Assembly: GCA_031549185.1 (NCBI GenBank)
Contig: JAVBQG010000014.1
Span: 23,369 to 87,368 of the forward strand
Direction: 5' to 3'
Origin: JAVBQG01 sp031549185
GTDB taxonomy: Bacteria > Synergistota > Synergistia > Synergistales > Synergistaceae
DNA length: 64,000 bases
The notes beneath the pieces were generated by a model, which was not told the DNA's origin, made no database searches, and saw only the letters and a list, made by a program, of their open reading frames with translations. A program made the translations under genes and the position numbers. Below are positions 1 to 8,778 of this stretch, in pieces. Each line of letters starts with the position of its first letter. The stretch's first letter is position 1.

Positions 1-1
1 G

Positions 2-433
2 ATGCAGATAAGTCTCGAAGAAGTGATCACCATGCTGCTCTCGCGGGTTGAATCGCTTGCGATGAACGACGAGAACAACAAGACGAAGTTCAATATCGCA
101 ATGAGAGTTCTCTATAAAAAGGGCCTCATTACGGAACAGGAGATCGTCGACTCCGTCAAGGAGGAGCACAGGATGCTCAAGGAGCTCGGCCTGATCCCGG
201 AGGAGCCGGGTGAGGACGTCGTGAGTGCCGTTGCCGAGAACATTCTGCAGTGGATTCGTGGAGATGTCCCCGCCATCAAGAAGACCATGGAGGAATATGA
301 GAAAAAGATACAGGAGTACGCGAGGGAGCACGAGCGCAAGTCCTCGCTCACCGTCGCCTCCTCCGACGTTCTCCAGCAGCTCGATAGATTGTCGCCGCCG
401 CCTGGCTCGGGTAAGAGCAAGCTGATCATATAA
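2..433 (+). CDS. Hypothetical protein, possibly 5'-truncated by the window edge
   Basis: An open frame of 143 codons whose first ATG lies at the second base of the window, so the true start may be further upstream. The protein is soluble and highly charged. It opens with a helical segment, has a KKIQEYAREHERK stretch near residues 95-115 that looks like a short coiled coil, and ends in a flexible PPPGSGK-type tail. There is no signal peptide or membrane segment. I recognise no family. It ends 50 bases before the CapD-like gene and a GC-rich hairpin separates them, so co-transcription is uncertain. It is real by codon usage and charge pattern, but no function can be given. Confidence 0.55.
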   Translation: MQISLEEVITMLLSRVESLAMNDENNKTKFNIAMRVLYKKGLITEQEIVDSVKEEHRMLKELGLIPEEPGEDVVSAVAENILQWIRGDVPAIKKTMEEYEKKIQEYAREHERKSSLTVASSDVLQQLDRLSPPPGSGKSKLII

Positions 434-437
434 AACG

Positions 438-469
438 CCCCGGCGGAGTCGACAGGTGCTCCGCCGGGG
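438..469 (+). terminator. GC-rich hairpin between the hypothetical gene and the CapD-like gene
   Basis: An 11-bp perfect inverted repeat, CCCCGGCGGAG / CTCCGCCGGGG, with a 10-base loop. It lies 5 bases after the upstream stop codon. No T-run follows, so it is either a weak terminator or an RNA-stabilising or regulatory hairpin. A potential GTG start for the downstream gene (456) falls inside the loop. Confidence 0.45.
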
Positions 470-482
470 ACGCAAAAGAGGT

Positions 483-2324
483 ATGTTCTTGCGAAATTTC
501 CTGCTCAAGCCCTGGTTGGCACTTGCCAAACGCAATCGACGAGTCCTTTTTATCGACTTCCTGCTGCTCGCACTGGCAGTCTATCTCGGTTATGCCCTCA
601 GGCTGACGCTCCTGATCACGCCCGGTTTCCGCACGGACCTGTTGCAGGCGATCTTCATCTTCCCCTTCTGCATAACCGCAGTCTGCTTCCTGGGCGGCAT
701 CTACAAGGTCTATTGGCCCCAGGCGAGCGTCGAGGAGTACGCCAGGCTGACGAGATACTACGCGTTCGGCAGCGCTCTCTTCCTCTGTGCCAACTTCTTC
801 ATGCGCTCTCTCTCCATCCCGCGAACGTCGCTCGCCATCATCCTGTTTGCGGGAATTGTCTTTATGGGGGGCGCGCGCGCCTCATGGCGCCTCGCCGAAC
901 TTTCAAGAGAGTCGCAGAAAAGGGAGCGGCAGGAGCGCAAGCGGGCGCTGATCATCGGTGCCGGCGAGGCCGGCGCCTATCTGGCGCGCGACCTGGCCAG
1001 GCGCGCCAGCGACCTGTACCCCCTCGGCTTCATCGACGAGGACGAAGGGAAGCAGGGCAAGGCCATCGCCGGGTTGCCGGTGCTGGGCAAGAAGGAGGAT
1101 CTGACCCGTATCGCGCAGGAGCTGGAGATACAGGTGGCGTTGATCGCCATCCCCTCCGCGAGCGGCACGAGAATGAGAGGATACCTCGAACCGCTCTCGC
1201 AGCTGGGCGTGGAGGTCCGCGTCCTTCCGAGCCTGCACGATCTGGCAGGCGGACAGGTCGAAGTAAGCCGCCTTCGCTCGGTCGAACTGCAGGACCTCCT
1301 CCGCCGCGAAGCAATCGAACTGGACATGGCGGAGATCGACGCCACGATACGGGGTAAAAAAATTCTCATCACGGGCGCAGGGGGGTCCATCGGCTCGGAG
1401 ATCTGCACCCAAGTATTGCAGCACTACCCGGCGGAGTTGCTCCTGCTGGGACACGGCGAACAATCGATCTATCTCCTGATGCAAACCCTTAAGGATTCAG
1501 GCGTAACAACGCCCTACAGACCTTTTATCGCGGATATTGCAGACACGAAAACGATGGAGCGGATCTTCTCCAACCACAGGCCGGACGCCGTCTTCCACGC
1601 GGCGGCGCACAAACACGTGCCGCTGATGGAGGAAAACCCGCGCGAAGCCGTTCGCGTGAATGCGTTCGGCACGTGGACACTGGCCGATCTCGCCGGTCGC
1701 TTCGGCATCGAGCGTTTTGTCATGATCTCCTCAGACAAGGCGGTGCATCCGTCAAGTGCCATGGGGGCCACCAAGCGCATCGCGGAACGCCTCGTTCAGA
1801 GCGCACAGCAGATCTACCCCGGGACGCTCTACATGACGGTACGTTTCGGCAACGTGCTTGGCAGCAGGGGCAGCGTCGTTCCCCTCTTCGAAAAGCAGAT
1901 CCGCACCGGCGGCCCCGTTACTGTCACCCACCGCGATATGAAGCGCTATTTCATGCTCATCCCCGAGGCAGTGAGCCTCGTGCTGCAAGCTGGCTCGATG
2001 GGGCTGGGAGGCGAACTGTTCGTACTCGACATGGGCGAACCGGTGAACATCACGGAGATGGCGGAGACATTGATACGCCTGCACGGACATGAGCCCTACT
2101 CGGAGGTGCCGATCGTCTTCACCGGGATACGCCCCGGCGAAAAATTGTACGAGGAGCTCTTCTACGACCCGGATCACGTCGACAGAACGAAGCATGATAA
2201 AATTTTCCTCTCGCGCCTAAGCCCGGAGCCCTTCGCCCTGAAGGAGACGATCGACGAACTCCTGAACCCCGAGTTGAGCGACGAGAGCATCCGCGAAGGT
2301 GTTTTTCGCCTCTCGACCGGTTAG
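483..2324 (+). CDS. Membrane-anchored UDP-sugar 4,6-dehydratase, CapD/WbpM/PglF type
   Basis: Likely converts a UDP-HexNAc to the 4-keto-6-deoxy sugar that feeds surface polysaccharide or glycan synthesis at the inner membrane. The N-terminal ~150 residues hold about four membrane segments. A first Rossmann-like domain starts near residue 157 (GAGEAGA) and the catalytic SDR domain near 290 (TGAGGSIGSE). The active-site region has SSDKAV followed by MGATKR near residue 426; the Met replaces the usual SDR Tyr, as is typical of the long PglF/WbpM class. Length (613 aa) is normal for that class. The start is uncertain: ATG 483 has GAGG only one base upstream, TTG 489 is better spaced from it, and GTG 456 lies in the preceding hairpin loop. 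No other glycan genes are nearby in the window. Confidence 0.88.
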   Translation: MFLRNFLLKPWLALAKRNRRVLFIDFLLLALAVYLGYALRLTLLITPGFRTDLLQAIFIFPFCITAVCFLGGIYKVYWPQASVEEYARLTRYYAFGSALFLCANFFMRSLSIPRTSLAIILFAGIVFMGGARASWRLAELSRESQKRERQERKRALIIGAGEAGAYLARDLARRASDLYPLGFIDEDEGKQGKAIAGLPVLGKKEDLTRIAQELEIQVALIAIPSASGTRMRGYLEPLSQLGVEVRVLPSLHDLAGGQVEVSRLRSVELQDLLRREAIELDMAEIDATIRGKKILITGAGGSIGSEICTQVLQHYPAELLLLGHGEQSIYLLMQTLKDSGVTTPYRPFIADIADTKTMERIFSNHRPDAVFHAAAHKHVPLMEENPREAVRVNAFGTWTLADLAGRFGIERFVMISSDKAVHPSSAMGATKRIAERLVQSAQQIYPGTLYMTVRFGNVLGSRGSVVPLFEKQIRTGGPVTVTHRDMKRYFMLIPEAVSLVLQAGSMGLGGELFVLDMGEPVNITEMAETLIRLHGHEPYSEVPIVFTGIRPGEKLYEELFYDPDHVDRTKHDKIFLSRLSPEPFALKETIDELLNPELSDESIREGVFRLSTG

Positions 2325-2361
2325 CTTGCGAGAGGGACCGATATCAATTTTTGATCAGGGG

Positions 2362-4968
2362 GTGTCTGTCATTTATCAATCGGAGGAAAACCCACAGTTC
2401 TACAGCAGATTGTTCATCGAAACATCCCCCATTATCATGTATGTGTTGGACACGGAATTCAGATACGTCACCGGTACCAACCGTTTTATGAAGATGCTCT
2501 CCTTCGACGACCAGGAGCAGATGGCGGGGCGCCACATCGAGGACCTCGTCTCCGGCGCGCTCTCGGACGACTGGACGAGAAACTTCATGAGCTACTGCCG
2601 CAGCGTGCTGGATGGGTTCGGCAACGTCCATTACACCAACGGTGTGCAGATGAAAAACGGCGAGGTCAAACACCTCCAGACCGACATATCGCAGGCTGAG
2701 GACGAGGGCGGCAAATGCCGCGGCATCATCGTCGTGATTCACGACATCACGGAACTCACGGAGGCGATCGAGCGCGCGGAGACCGCGGACAGGGCGAAAA
2801 GCTCCTTCCTCGCGAACATGAGCCACGAAATACGAACGCCGATGAACGCGATCAAAGGCATGAGCGACTTGCTTCTCCTCACCCGCCTCGACGACGTGCA
2901 GCGCGGTTATGCCCAGAGCATTATCAACGCGAGCATCTCCCTCCTCGCGATCATCGACGACATGCTCGATTTCTCCAAAATCGAGGCGGATAAACTGGAT
3001 TTTACCGAGGCGGCGTGCGACTTCGGCTCGCTCATCACAGACATTGCCGGCCTCATCAACCTGAAAGCCTCCGACAAGGGCATCCAGTTTCTCACCCGCA
3101 TCGATCCCGCGACGCCGGCATCCATCGTCTGCGACGATGCACGCCTCAAACAGGTATTGCAAAACATTCTCGGCAATGCGGTCAAATTTACTCAGGAGGG
3201 GCATGTCAAGCTCTCCGTCGCGAACCAGCGCCTCGAAGACGATCGGGTCAGGCTCCTCTTCGAAGTCGAGGACACGGGCGTCGGCATCAAAGAGGAAAAC
3301 CTCGCCCAAATCTTCGAGCCCTTCTCTCAGATGGACAAATTCAAGAATCGCGGCGTAGAGGGGACCGGCCTCGGCCTCTCGATCAGCAACAGGCTCGTGG
3401 AGAAAATGGGGGGGACGCTCTCCGCAACGAGCGTCTTCGGGAAAGGCAGCCGTTTCACGTTCGATATCGTCGTCAGAGCCGATTCGAACCAACCCCTCGT
3501 TCGGATTCAACATCGACCGTCGGATCGGATCCTCATTCTCGCGAACGACATCCACGGCGACGAATATGGCGATATGATGCACGACCTGGGAACCCCCTTC
3601 GACCTGTGCCGGAGCAGCGAGGAGTTCGCTTCCCACCTCGAAAAGGGCGCCTATAGCCACCTGATCTACCGCTACGACTTCGGACACGAAATTGTGGCAC
3701 AGCGCCTGGATGCCCTGAGGGGATGCGATATCTTCGCCGTCAAGAGCATCAAGTCCGCCTCCCGCCAGAGCACTGGCGCGAACATCGGCATCCTTTTCGA
3801 GCCGCTGCTCGTCATGACCCTCGGGCATCTTCTGGGAAACACCCCGGACGCCGAAGAGGAGACCGTGCAAGCGCCGGCTGCCGAGGATACGATCGGCGCC
3901 TTCCTGATCAAAGACACGAGGGTACTTCTCGTGGACGATAACGAGATCAATCTTATGGTCGGATCGGAACTTTTGAAGCAATACGGCATCACGCCCGACA
4001 CCGCCGACGGCGCGAAATCGGCCATGGAGCTCACGTCGGAGAAGGAGTATGACATCATCTTCATGGACCACATGATGCCGGAGATCGACGGCGTCGAGGC
4101 CACCAGGATGCTTCGCGCGACTCGAGGCTGGCTTGCAACTGTCCCGATCATCGCCCTCACGGCCAACGCTCTCCCGGGCATGCGCGAGACGTATCTTGCC
4201 TGCGGGATGAACGACTACATCAGCAAGCCGATCGAGATCGACGAATTGAATCGCGTGCTCAGACAATGGCTTCCGAACACCCGATTCGTCCTGGCAGAGG
4301 GCCCGGCAAAGGAAACCGCAAGCGAGGCGAACGATCAGAGAAGCGCCCTGATGAAAAAACTCTCCGAACAGCTCGACACCCAAAACGCGCTCCTCGGCAT
4401 CGGCGGCTCGGAGGAGTCGTACCGACGTGTCCTTGAGGCGTTTTTGATCGCGCTCCCTGAAAAGATATCGTATATGCTAGACTGTGTCAGACGAGCGAAG
4501 TTCGATCGCTTCCGAATCGACGTTCACGCCGCAAAGAGCTCTCTTGCCAACATCGGAGCACAGGAGCTCTCGGGCGAGGCGCAAAAACTGGAGACGGCGG
4601 CAAAGGAGCTGGATTACGCATACATCGTGCAGCATCACGACGCCTTTCTGGCGCGTCTCGCGCAGCTCGGCGAGTTCCTGAAAGAAGCCATCTCCTCGTG
4701 CGAAGGCGAGACATGCGCTGACAGGACGATGGGCGACACTGCCATGCTGAGGGGCTCGCTCGAGAAGATCGACGCGCTGCTGGGCGATCTCGAGTACGAC
4801 GAAGCACAGGAGGAGATCGACTCGACCGTGAAAGAGAGTTACGGCCGGGAGCTCGACAGGATTCTGTTGCAGATCAAAGCCGCTATCGTAGCTTTCAACT
4901 ACGACGCGGCCACCGATCTCATCGAGAAAATCCTGGGCTCCGGCGACGATACGGGAGGACGAGCATGA
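2362..4968 (+). CDS. Hybrid sensor histidine kinase (PAS-HisKA-HATPase-REC-Hpt)
   Basis: A multi-step phosphorelay kinase. A PAS domain occupies about residues 14-130. HisKA carries FLANMSHEIRTP with the phospho-His near residue 155. The HATPase has an N box (LGNAVKF), DTGVGI and GTGLGLSIS. A poorly conserved segment follows at about 385-500, then a good receiver (LLVDDNEIN, phospho-Asp near 569 in FMDHMMP, KP lysine) and a C-terminal Hpt domain with HAAKSSLANIG (His near 722). There are no obvious membrane segments, so a cytoplasmic signal is likely. Its stop overlaps the ATG of the REC/HD-GYP gene (ATGA), so the two are translationally coupled and probably one pathway. The start is uncertain: GTG 2362 is used here, and GTG 2299 would overlap the upstream gene. 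Confidence 0.9.
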   Translation: MSVIYQSEENPQFYSRLFIETSPIIMYVLDTEFRYVTGTNRFMKMLSFDDQEQMAGRHIEDLVSGALSDDWTRNFMSYCRSVLDGFGNVHYTNGVQMKNGEVKHLQTDISQAEDEGGKCRGIIVVIHDITELTEAIERAETADRAKSSFLANMSHEIRTPMNAIKGMSDLLLLTRLDDVQRGYAQSIINASISLLAIIDDMLDFSKIEADKLDFTEAACDFGSLITDIAGLINLKASDKGIQFLTRIDPATPASIVCDDARLKQVLQNILGNAVKFTQEGHVKLSVANQRLEDDRVRLLFEVEDTGVGIKEENLAQIFEPFSQMDKFKNRGVEGTGLGLSISNRLVEKMGGTLSATSVFGKGSRFTFDIVVRADSNQPLVRIQHRPSDRILILANDIHGDEYGDMMHDLGTPFDLCRSSEEFASHLEKGAYSHLIYRYDFGHEIVAQRLDALRGCDIFAVKSIKSASRQSTGANIGILFEPLLVMTLGHLLGNTPDAEEETVQAPAAEDTIGAFLIKDTRVLLVDDNEINLMVGSELLKQYGITPDTADGAKSAMELTSEKEYDIIFMDHMMPEIDGVEATRMLRATRGWLATVPIIALTANALPGMRETYLACGMNDYISKPIEIDELNRVLRQWLPNTRFVLAEGPAKETASEANDQRSALMKKLSEQLDTQNALLGIGGSEESYRRVLEAFLIALPEKISYMLDCVRRAKFDRFRIDVHAAKSSLANIGAQELSGEAQKLETAAKELDYAYIVQHHDAFLARLAQLGEFLKEAISSCEGETCADRTMGDTAMLRGSLEKIDALLGDLEYDEAQEEIDSTVKESYGRELDRILLQIKAAIVAFNYDAATDLIEKILGSGDDTGGRA

Positions 4969-6047
4969 ACCAGATCGAGACGCCGCACAGCATCCTGATC
5001 GTGGACGACGATGCCACGAATCTGCGGATGCTGCAGGAAATTCTGAAGTCTACATACAAGGTCTACCCCGCCCCATCCGGCGAGAGGGCTCTTGCCTTTC
5101 TGGCGAAGCACATCCCCGACCTGATTCTGCTCGATGTGGAGATGCCGGGTATGAATGGCTACGAAGTCATATCGCGGATCAAAGAGGATCCTCGTCTGAT
5201 GACGACCCCGGTCCTCTTTCTAACGGCACAGGAGGGACGGGAGAAAGAGGAGATGGCCCTTCGGCTCGGCGCGGCCGACTACATCCTCAAACCGATCACG
5301 GCCGGCGTCGTACGCGCGCGCGTGGACATGCAGATCGAACTCGAGGTCTACCGCAAGCGCCTCGAACACCTCGTCGAGCGCAAGACGCAGCAGCTGCGAA
5401 ACACGCAGGACTCCATCTTGGACATTCTGGCCAACGTCACGGCCTGGCGCGACAGCGGAACGGGCGGGCACATCACGCGCACGACGTCGTACTCCCAGCT
5501 CATCGTACAGTGCCTGCAGAGAAAGGGAAACCCGAACTACATCGTCAGCCCCTCGTACGGCGAGAGCATCATCAAAACCGCCAAGCTGCACGACATCGGC
5601 AAGGTCGCCATCTCGGACAGCATTCTGCTCAAGCCGGGACGCCTGACGCCGGAGGAGTTCGACGAGATCAAGAAACACACGACCTACGGAGCGCAGATGA
5701 TCGACGACGCAATCGAGGACCTGGGCGACGAGTCGTCGTTCCTGCACGTCGCGCGCGAAATCGTCATCTCGCACCACGAGTGGTGGGACGGATCCGGCTA
5801 TCCCAAAGGGCTGAAGGGAAACGACATTCCCATCTCCGGCAGGATCATGGCGATCTCCGATATCTACGACTCGCTCACCTCGGAGAGACCGTACAAGGGA
5901 GCCATGTGCCACGACGAGGCGATGGCCATCATCTACAAGGAGACCGGGCCTCACTTCGACCCGCTCCTGATCGAGCTCTTGGAGGACACCTATCCGCAGT
6001 TCGAGGAGATTGCCAAGAAGCACCTCGGCGACATGTGCAAGGTTTAG
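4965..6047 (+). CDS. Response regulator with receiver and HD-GYP output domain
   Basis: The N-terminal receiver has ILIVDDD, the phospho-Asp in LLDVEMPG near residue 55, and the KP motif. After a helical linker comes an HD-GYP domain with HDIGK near residue 209, SHHEWWDGSGYP near 275 and a downstream DIYDSLTSERPYK. HD-GYP proteins of this kind hydrolyse cyclic di-GMP, so the gene is predicted to connect the overlapping upstream kinase to c-di-GMP levels. The start ATG overlaps the kinase stop and is preceded by GGAGGACG. It ends tail-to-tail, overlapping cbiA by four bases. Activity is inferred from intact metal-binding residues. Confidence 0.93.
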   Translation: MNQIETPHSILIVDDDATNLRMLQEILKSTYKVYPAPSGERALAFLAKHIPDLILLDVEMPGMNGYEVISRIKEDPRLMTTPVLFLTAQEGREKEEMALRLGAADYILKPITAGVVRARVDMQIELEVYRKRLEHLVERKTQQLRNTQDSILDILANVTAWRDSGTGGHITRTTSYSQLIVQCLQRKGNPNYIVSPSYGESIIKTAKLHDIGKVAISDSILLKPGRLTPEEFDEIKKHTTYGAQMIDDAIEDLGDESSFLHVAREIVISHHEWWDGSGYPKGLKGNDIPISGRIMAISDIYDSLTSERPYKGAMCHDEAMAIIYKETGPHFDPLLIELLEDTYPQFEEIAKKHLGDMCKV

Positions 6048-7453
6048 ACCTTCAATAGCCGGGCGGCCGCCTGTGGGCAGGCGTAAAAATTGATGTGCAG
6101 GTATGTCGCGAGCAGGGCGGGTATCCCCTGCTCGTTATTTTTCGCGAATCCGTCGGTCCAGCCCTCTCCGCGCCCGGATGCGCGCGACACTGAGAATGCG
6201 TTCTCCCGCTCCGTTTCGGCCGTCGTTATCTTCGAGTAGTGGAACTCGTGCGCCCTGACCGTCTCTCCTTCGCGAAACAAAAGATTGTCGCAGAGCGCCG
6301 TCGCGTTCACGTAGCCGAAGCGCTGAAGGCGGTCGGTCATCGCGGCGTCGCCGCCGATCAGCCCCGTCATGGGGTGGCGTTCGTCCCGGCAGTGTATGGC
6401 ATCCGTCAGATACATCATGCCGCCGCACTCGGCGTAGATTTTCCGCTCTCGCGCGAAGGCGCGGAGCGATTCGATGTAAGGGCGGTTTTCCGACAGCCCG
6501 TTCGCGAACTCCTCGGGATAACCTCCAGGCAGGATCAAAACGTCCGCGTCCGCCGGCAGGGCGCCGTCGCGCATCGGCGAGGTGTAGAGAATCTCCGCGC
6601 CCAGGCGCTCCAACAATTCCCAGTTCTCCGGGTAGTGAAAGCAGAAGGCGTCGTCGCGCGCGATCGCCACTCGCACAGCCGAGCCGTCCGTTTTGCGCAC
6701 AGCGGGGGGCAGCTGCGGCTTGACGTAGGGCGCCTGCGGCGCTTCCGCAAGCGCGACGAGTTTTTCGAGGTCGATGTGCTCCCGCACGGCGGCCGTCATG
6801 CGCGCTAGCCTCTCCTCCGTGTCGCGGCGCTCCTTCGCGGGAATCAGCCCCAGATGCCGCGAGGGAAACGCGACATCCGACACCTTCGGGAGCCACCCGA
6901 CGAGCGGAATCCCCACGAAGCGATCCAACGCGTCGCGTATGAGACTCGCATGCCCCTCCCCCGCCACGCGGTTCGCGATCACGCCGGCGACGCGCGGCGC
7001 AAGGGGCTCCAACGAGGCAAAGCCGTGCGCGAGCGCGGCGACGCTGGTGGCCGCAGCAGCAGCGTCGACCAGCAGGATCACGGGGAGGTCGAGGGCGCGC
7101 GCCAGCCACGCCGTCGAATAGAGGCCCTCCGACCCCAGGCCGTCGTACATTCCCATGACGCCCTCCACGACGGCGATGCCGGCAGTGGCCATGCCCTCCC
7201 GCGCCTTGCAGCCCTCCGCATAGAAGAAGGGCATCAGATCGGGGTTCGGAAACCCGTCGAGGCTTCGACAGCTCCTGCCGGCCCCCAACGAAAGGTACGT
7301 GGGATCGACGAAATCGGGGCCGGTCTTGAAGGGCTGTACGACATGCCCGGCCTGCGCAAGCCCCGCGCAGATCGCGGAGCAAACCGTCGTCTTGCCGACG
7401 CCGCTCGACGTCGCCGCGACGATGAACCCCTTCGTTTGCGTGAACGCCGTCAT
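6044..7453 (-). CDS. cbiA: Cobyrinate a,c-diamide synthase (CbiA type)
   Basis: ATP- and glutamine-dependent amidation of the corrin ring a and c side chains, an early step of the anaerobic cobalamin pathway. The N-terminal dethiobiotin-synthetase-like domain has the P-loop ATSSGVGKTT at residues 10-20. The C-terminal glutaminase domain has the nucleophile region YAECGGMMYL and a downstream HEFHYS motif. At 469 aa it is full length. The ATG at 7453 overlaps the stop of the upstream alcohol dehydrogenase (TGATG), so the two are translationally coupled. The open frame runs further upstream, but only through out-of-family sequence inside the dehydrogenase gene. No other corrin genes are in the window. 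Confidence 0.93.
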   Translation of the reverse strand: MTAFTQTKGFIVAATSSGVGKTTVCSAICAGLAQAGHVVQPFKTGPDFVDPTYLSLGAGRSCRSLDGFPNPDLMPFFYAEGCKAREGMATAGIAVVEGVMGMYDGLGSEGLYSTAWLARALDLPVILLVDAAAAATSVAALAHGFASLEPLAPRVAGVIANRVAGEGHASLIRDALDRFVGIPLVGWLPKVSDVAFPSRHLGLIPAKERRDTEERLARMTAAVREHIDLEKLVALAEAPQAPYVKPQLPPAVRKTDGSAVRVAIARDDAFCFHYPENWELLERLGAEILYTSPMRDGALPADADVLILPGGYPEEFANGLSENRPYIESLRAFARERKIYAECGGMMYLTDAIHCRDERHPMTGLIGGDAAMTDRLQRFGYVNATALCDNLLFREGETVRAHEFHYSKITTAETERENAFSVSRASGRGEGWTDGFAKNNEQGIPALLATYLHINFYACPQAAARLLKV

Positions 7454-8601
7454 CAAAGAGCGGCCCTGTAGAGTTCCAGCACCTGCTGCGCCGAGTACGG
7501 CCTCGGGTTCGTGCGGCCGATCGCCTCCGCCATCGCCTCCTCGGCGAGCGTCGGCAGATCCTTCTCCTTCACGCCGATCTCTGCGAGCCCGGAGGGGAGG
7601 CCGATCTCCCGCGACAGGTTGAAGAGCGCGCGAACCAGCGACTCGCCGTTCTCTCGCCCGCTGCGCCACTCCTTGCCCGCGTCCATGGCGACCGCGAGCT
7701 CCGAAAATTTGTCCGAGGCCTGGTCGAGGTTGAAGCGCGCGACGTGCGGCAGGAGCAGCGCGTTGCAGAGCCCGTGCGGCAGGTTATACATGCCGCCGAG
7801 GGGGTGCGACATGCCGTGCGTCAACCCCAGGCCGGCGTTGTTGAACGCGGTCGCGGCCAGAAAACTCGCGTAGCACATGTGCTCGCGCGCGTCGATGTTC
7901 GACCCTTCGCGGACGGCTGTGGCGAGGTTCCCGCCGATCAGCTGTACCGCCTTGTAGGCCTTCGCGTCCGTCACCGGCGTAGCGCCGGTCGACACGTACG
8001 ACTCGATCGCGTGCGTCAACGCATCCATGCCGGTCGCGGCCGTTAGCGACGGCGGCATCGAGATCATCATCTCCGGGTCGTTCACGGAGACGTTCGGCGT
8101 CATATGCCAGTCGACGATCGTGAATTTGGAGTGGTCCTCGTCGTCCGAGATGACGGCGAACTGCGTCACCTCGCTGCCGGAGCCGGCCGTAGTGCTGACC
8201 GCGATGAAGGGAGGCATCGCGCGCTCCGATTTGTTCGTGCCGTCGTAGTCGCGAATGCGCCCGCCGTTTGCGGCGACGAGCCCGATGCCCTTGGCCGTGT
8301 CGATCGCGCTGCCGCCTCCGACTGCGACGACGAGGTCGCATTGACACTCGCCGTACTTCCCCACGCCGCGCTCGACGACGGCCACGGTTGGGTTGGGGAC
8401 GGCCTCGCAGTAGCTGACCGAACGAATGCCCTCTTCTCTCAGCAGCTCGGCGATTTCGGCCGCCTGCGACTCGCCCACGGCGCCAACGGACGCCACGATA
8501 AACGCGCAGCTGCCGTGCAGGATCTTCGCCTCTTTGCCGATCTCCTTGACAGAGCCCCGTCCGATCAGGTTCAACATCGGGATGTAGTACCGACAGTTCA
8601 T
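7453..8601 (-). CDS. Iron-containing alcohol dehydrogenase
   Basis: Type III (Fe-dependent) NAD(P)H alcohol dehydrogenase of 382 aa. It has the nucleotide-binding GGGSAIDTAKG near residue 95. The iron ligands lie in the D..H pattern of TGMDALTHAIESY and the two later His motifs GMSHPLGG and NLPHGLCNALLLPHV. The start is ATG 8601 (MNCRYYIPM), preceded by GGAGGAGAAGG; an ATG 21 bases upstream overlaps that Shine-Dalgarno. It lies divergent from the PduS-like gene and directly upstream of cbiA. Since PduQ of propanediol microcompartments is the same family and works with PduS, the position is suggestive. Substrate cannot be read from sequence. Confidence 0.92.
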   Translation of the reverse strand: MNCRYYIPMLNLIGRGSVKEIGKEAKILHGSCAFIVASVGAVGESQAAEIAELLREEGIRSVSYCEAVPNPTVAVVERGVGKYGECQCDLVVAVGGGSAIDTAKGIGLVAANGGRIRDYDGTNKSERAMPPFIAVSTTAGSGSEVTQFAVISDDEDHSKFTIVDWHMTPNVSVNDPEMMISMPPSLTAATGMDALTHAIESYVSTGATPVTDAKAYKAVQLIGGNLATAVREGSNIDAREHMCYASFLAATAFNNAGLGLTHGMSHPLGGMYNLPHGLCNALLLPHVARFNLDQASDKFSELAVAMDAGKEWRSGRENGESLVRALFNLSREIGLPSGLAEIGVKEKDLPTLAEEAMAEAIGRTNPRPYSAQQVLELYRAAL

Positions 8602-8778
8602 CTCGCACCCTTCTCCTCCCAATTTATCGCTACGTTTCGCTTGTCGAATTTTTAAGGCTTTTCGGCCCGTACTTTACGCACCGCCGCGCGGCGCTTTGTG
8701 CTAATATAATGAAGCAAATTACCTCGTACCCCGTACGCCAAAATACGGAATCCAGCACCTACTGCTGAACGTGAGAAG
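8602..8778. promoter_or_regulatory. Divergent intergenic region between alcohol dehydrogenase and PduS-like gene
   Basis: 177 bases shared by two divergent transcription units. A consensus TATAAT occurs on the + strand at 8705-8710, but no convincing -35 lies 16-18 bases upstream (the nearest, TTTACG at 8673, is 26 bases away). The region is AT-richer than its flanks. It probably holds promoters for both directions, and no operator was identified. Confidence 0.4.

Noticed and set aside
2344..4383. A 679-codon minus-strand open frame opposite the hybrid kinase
   Set aside because: Shadow of the kinase third-position GC bias; no ribosome site and no motif.
7454..7669. N-terminal extension of cbiA to 541 aa
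   Set aside because: The extra residues lie inside the alcohol dehydrogenase gene in another frame; the family N-terminus and P-loop spacing fit ATG 7453.
8690..8725. Possible Rex operator (TTGTGC..GCAAA) between the divergent ADH and PduS-like genes
   Set aside because: The arms do not match each other or the TTGTGAA/TTCACAA consensus well enough.
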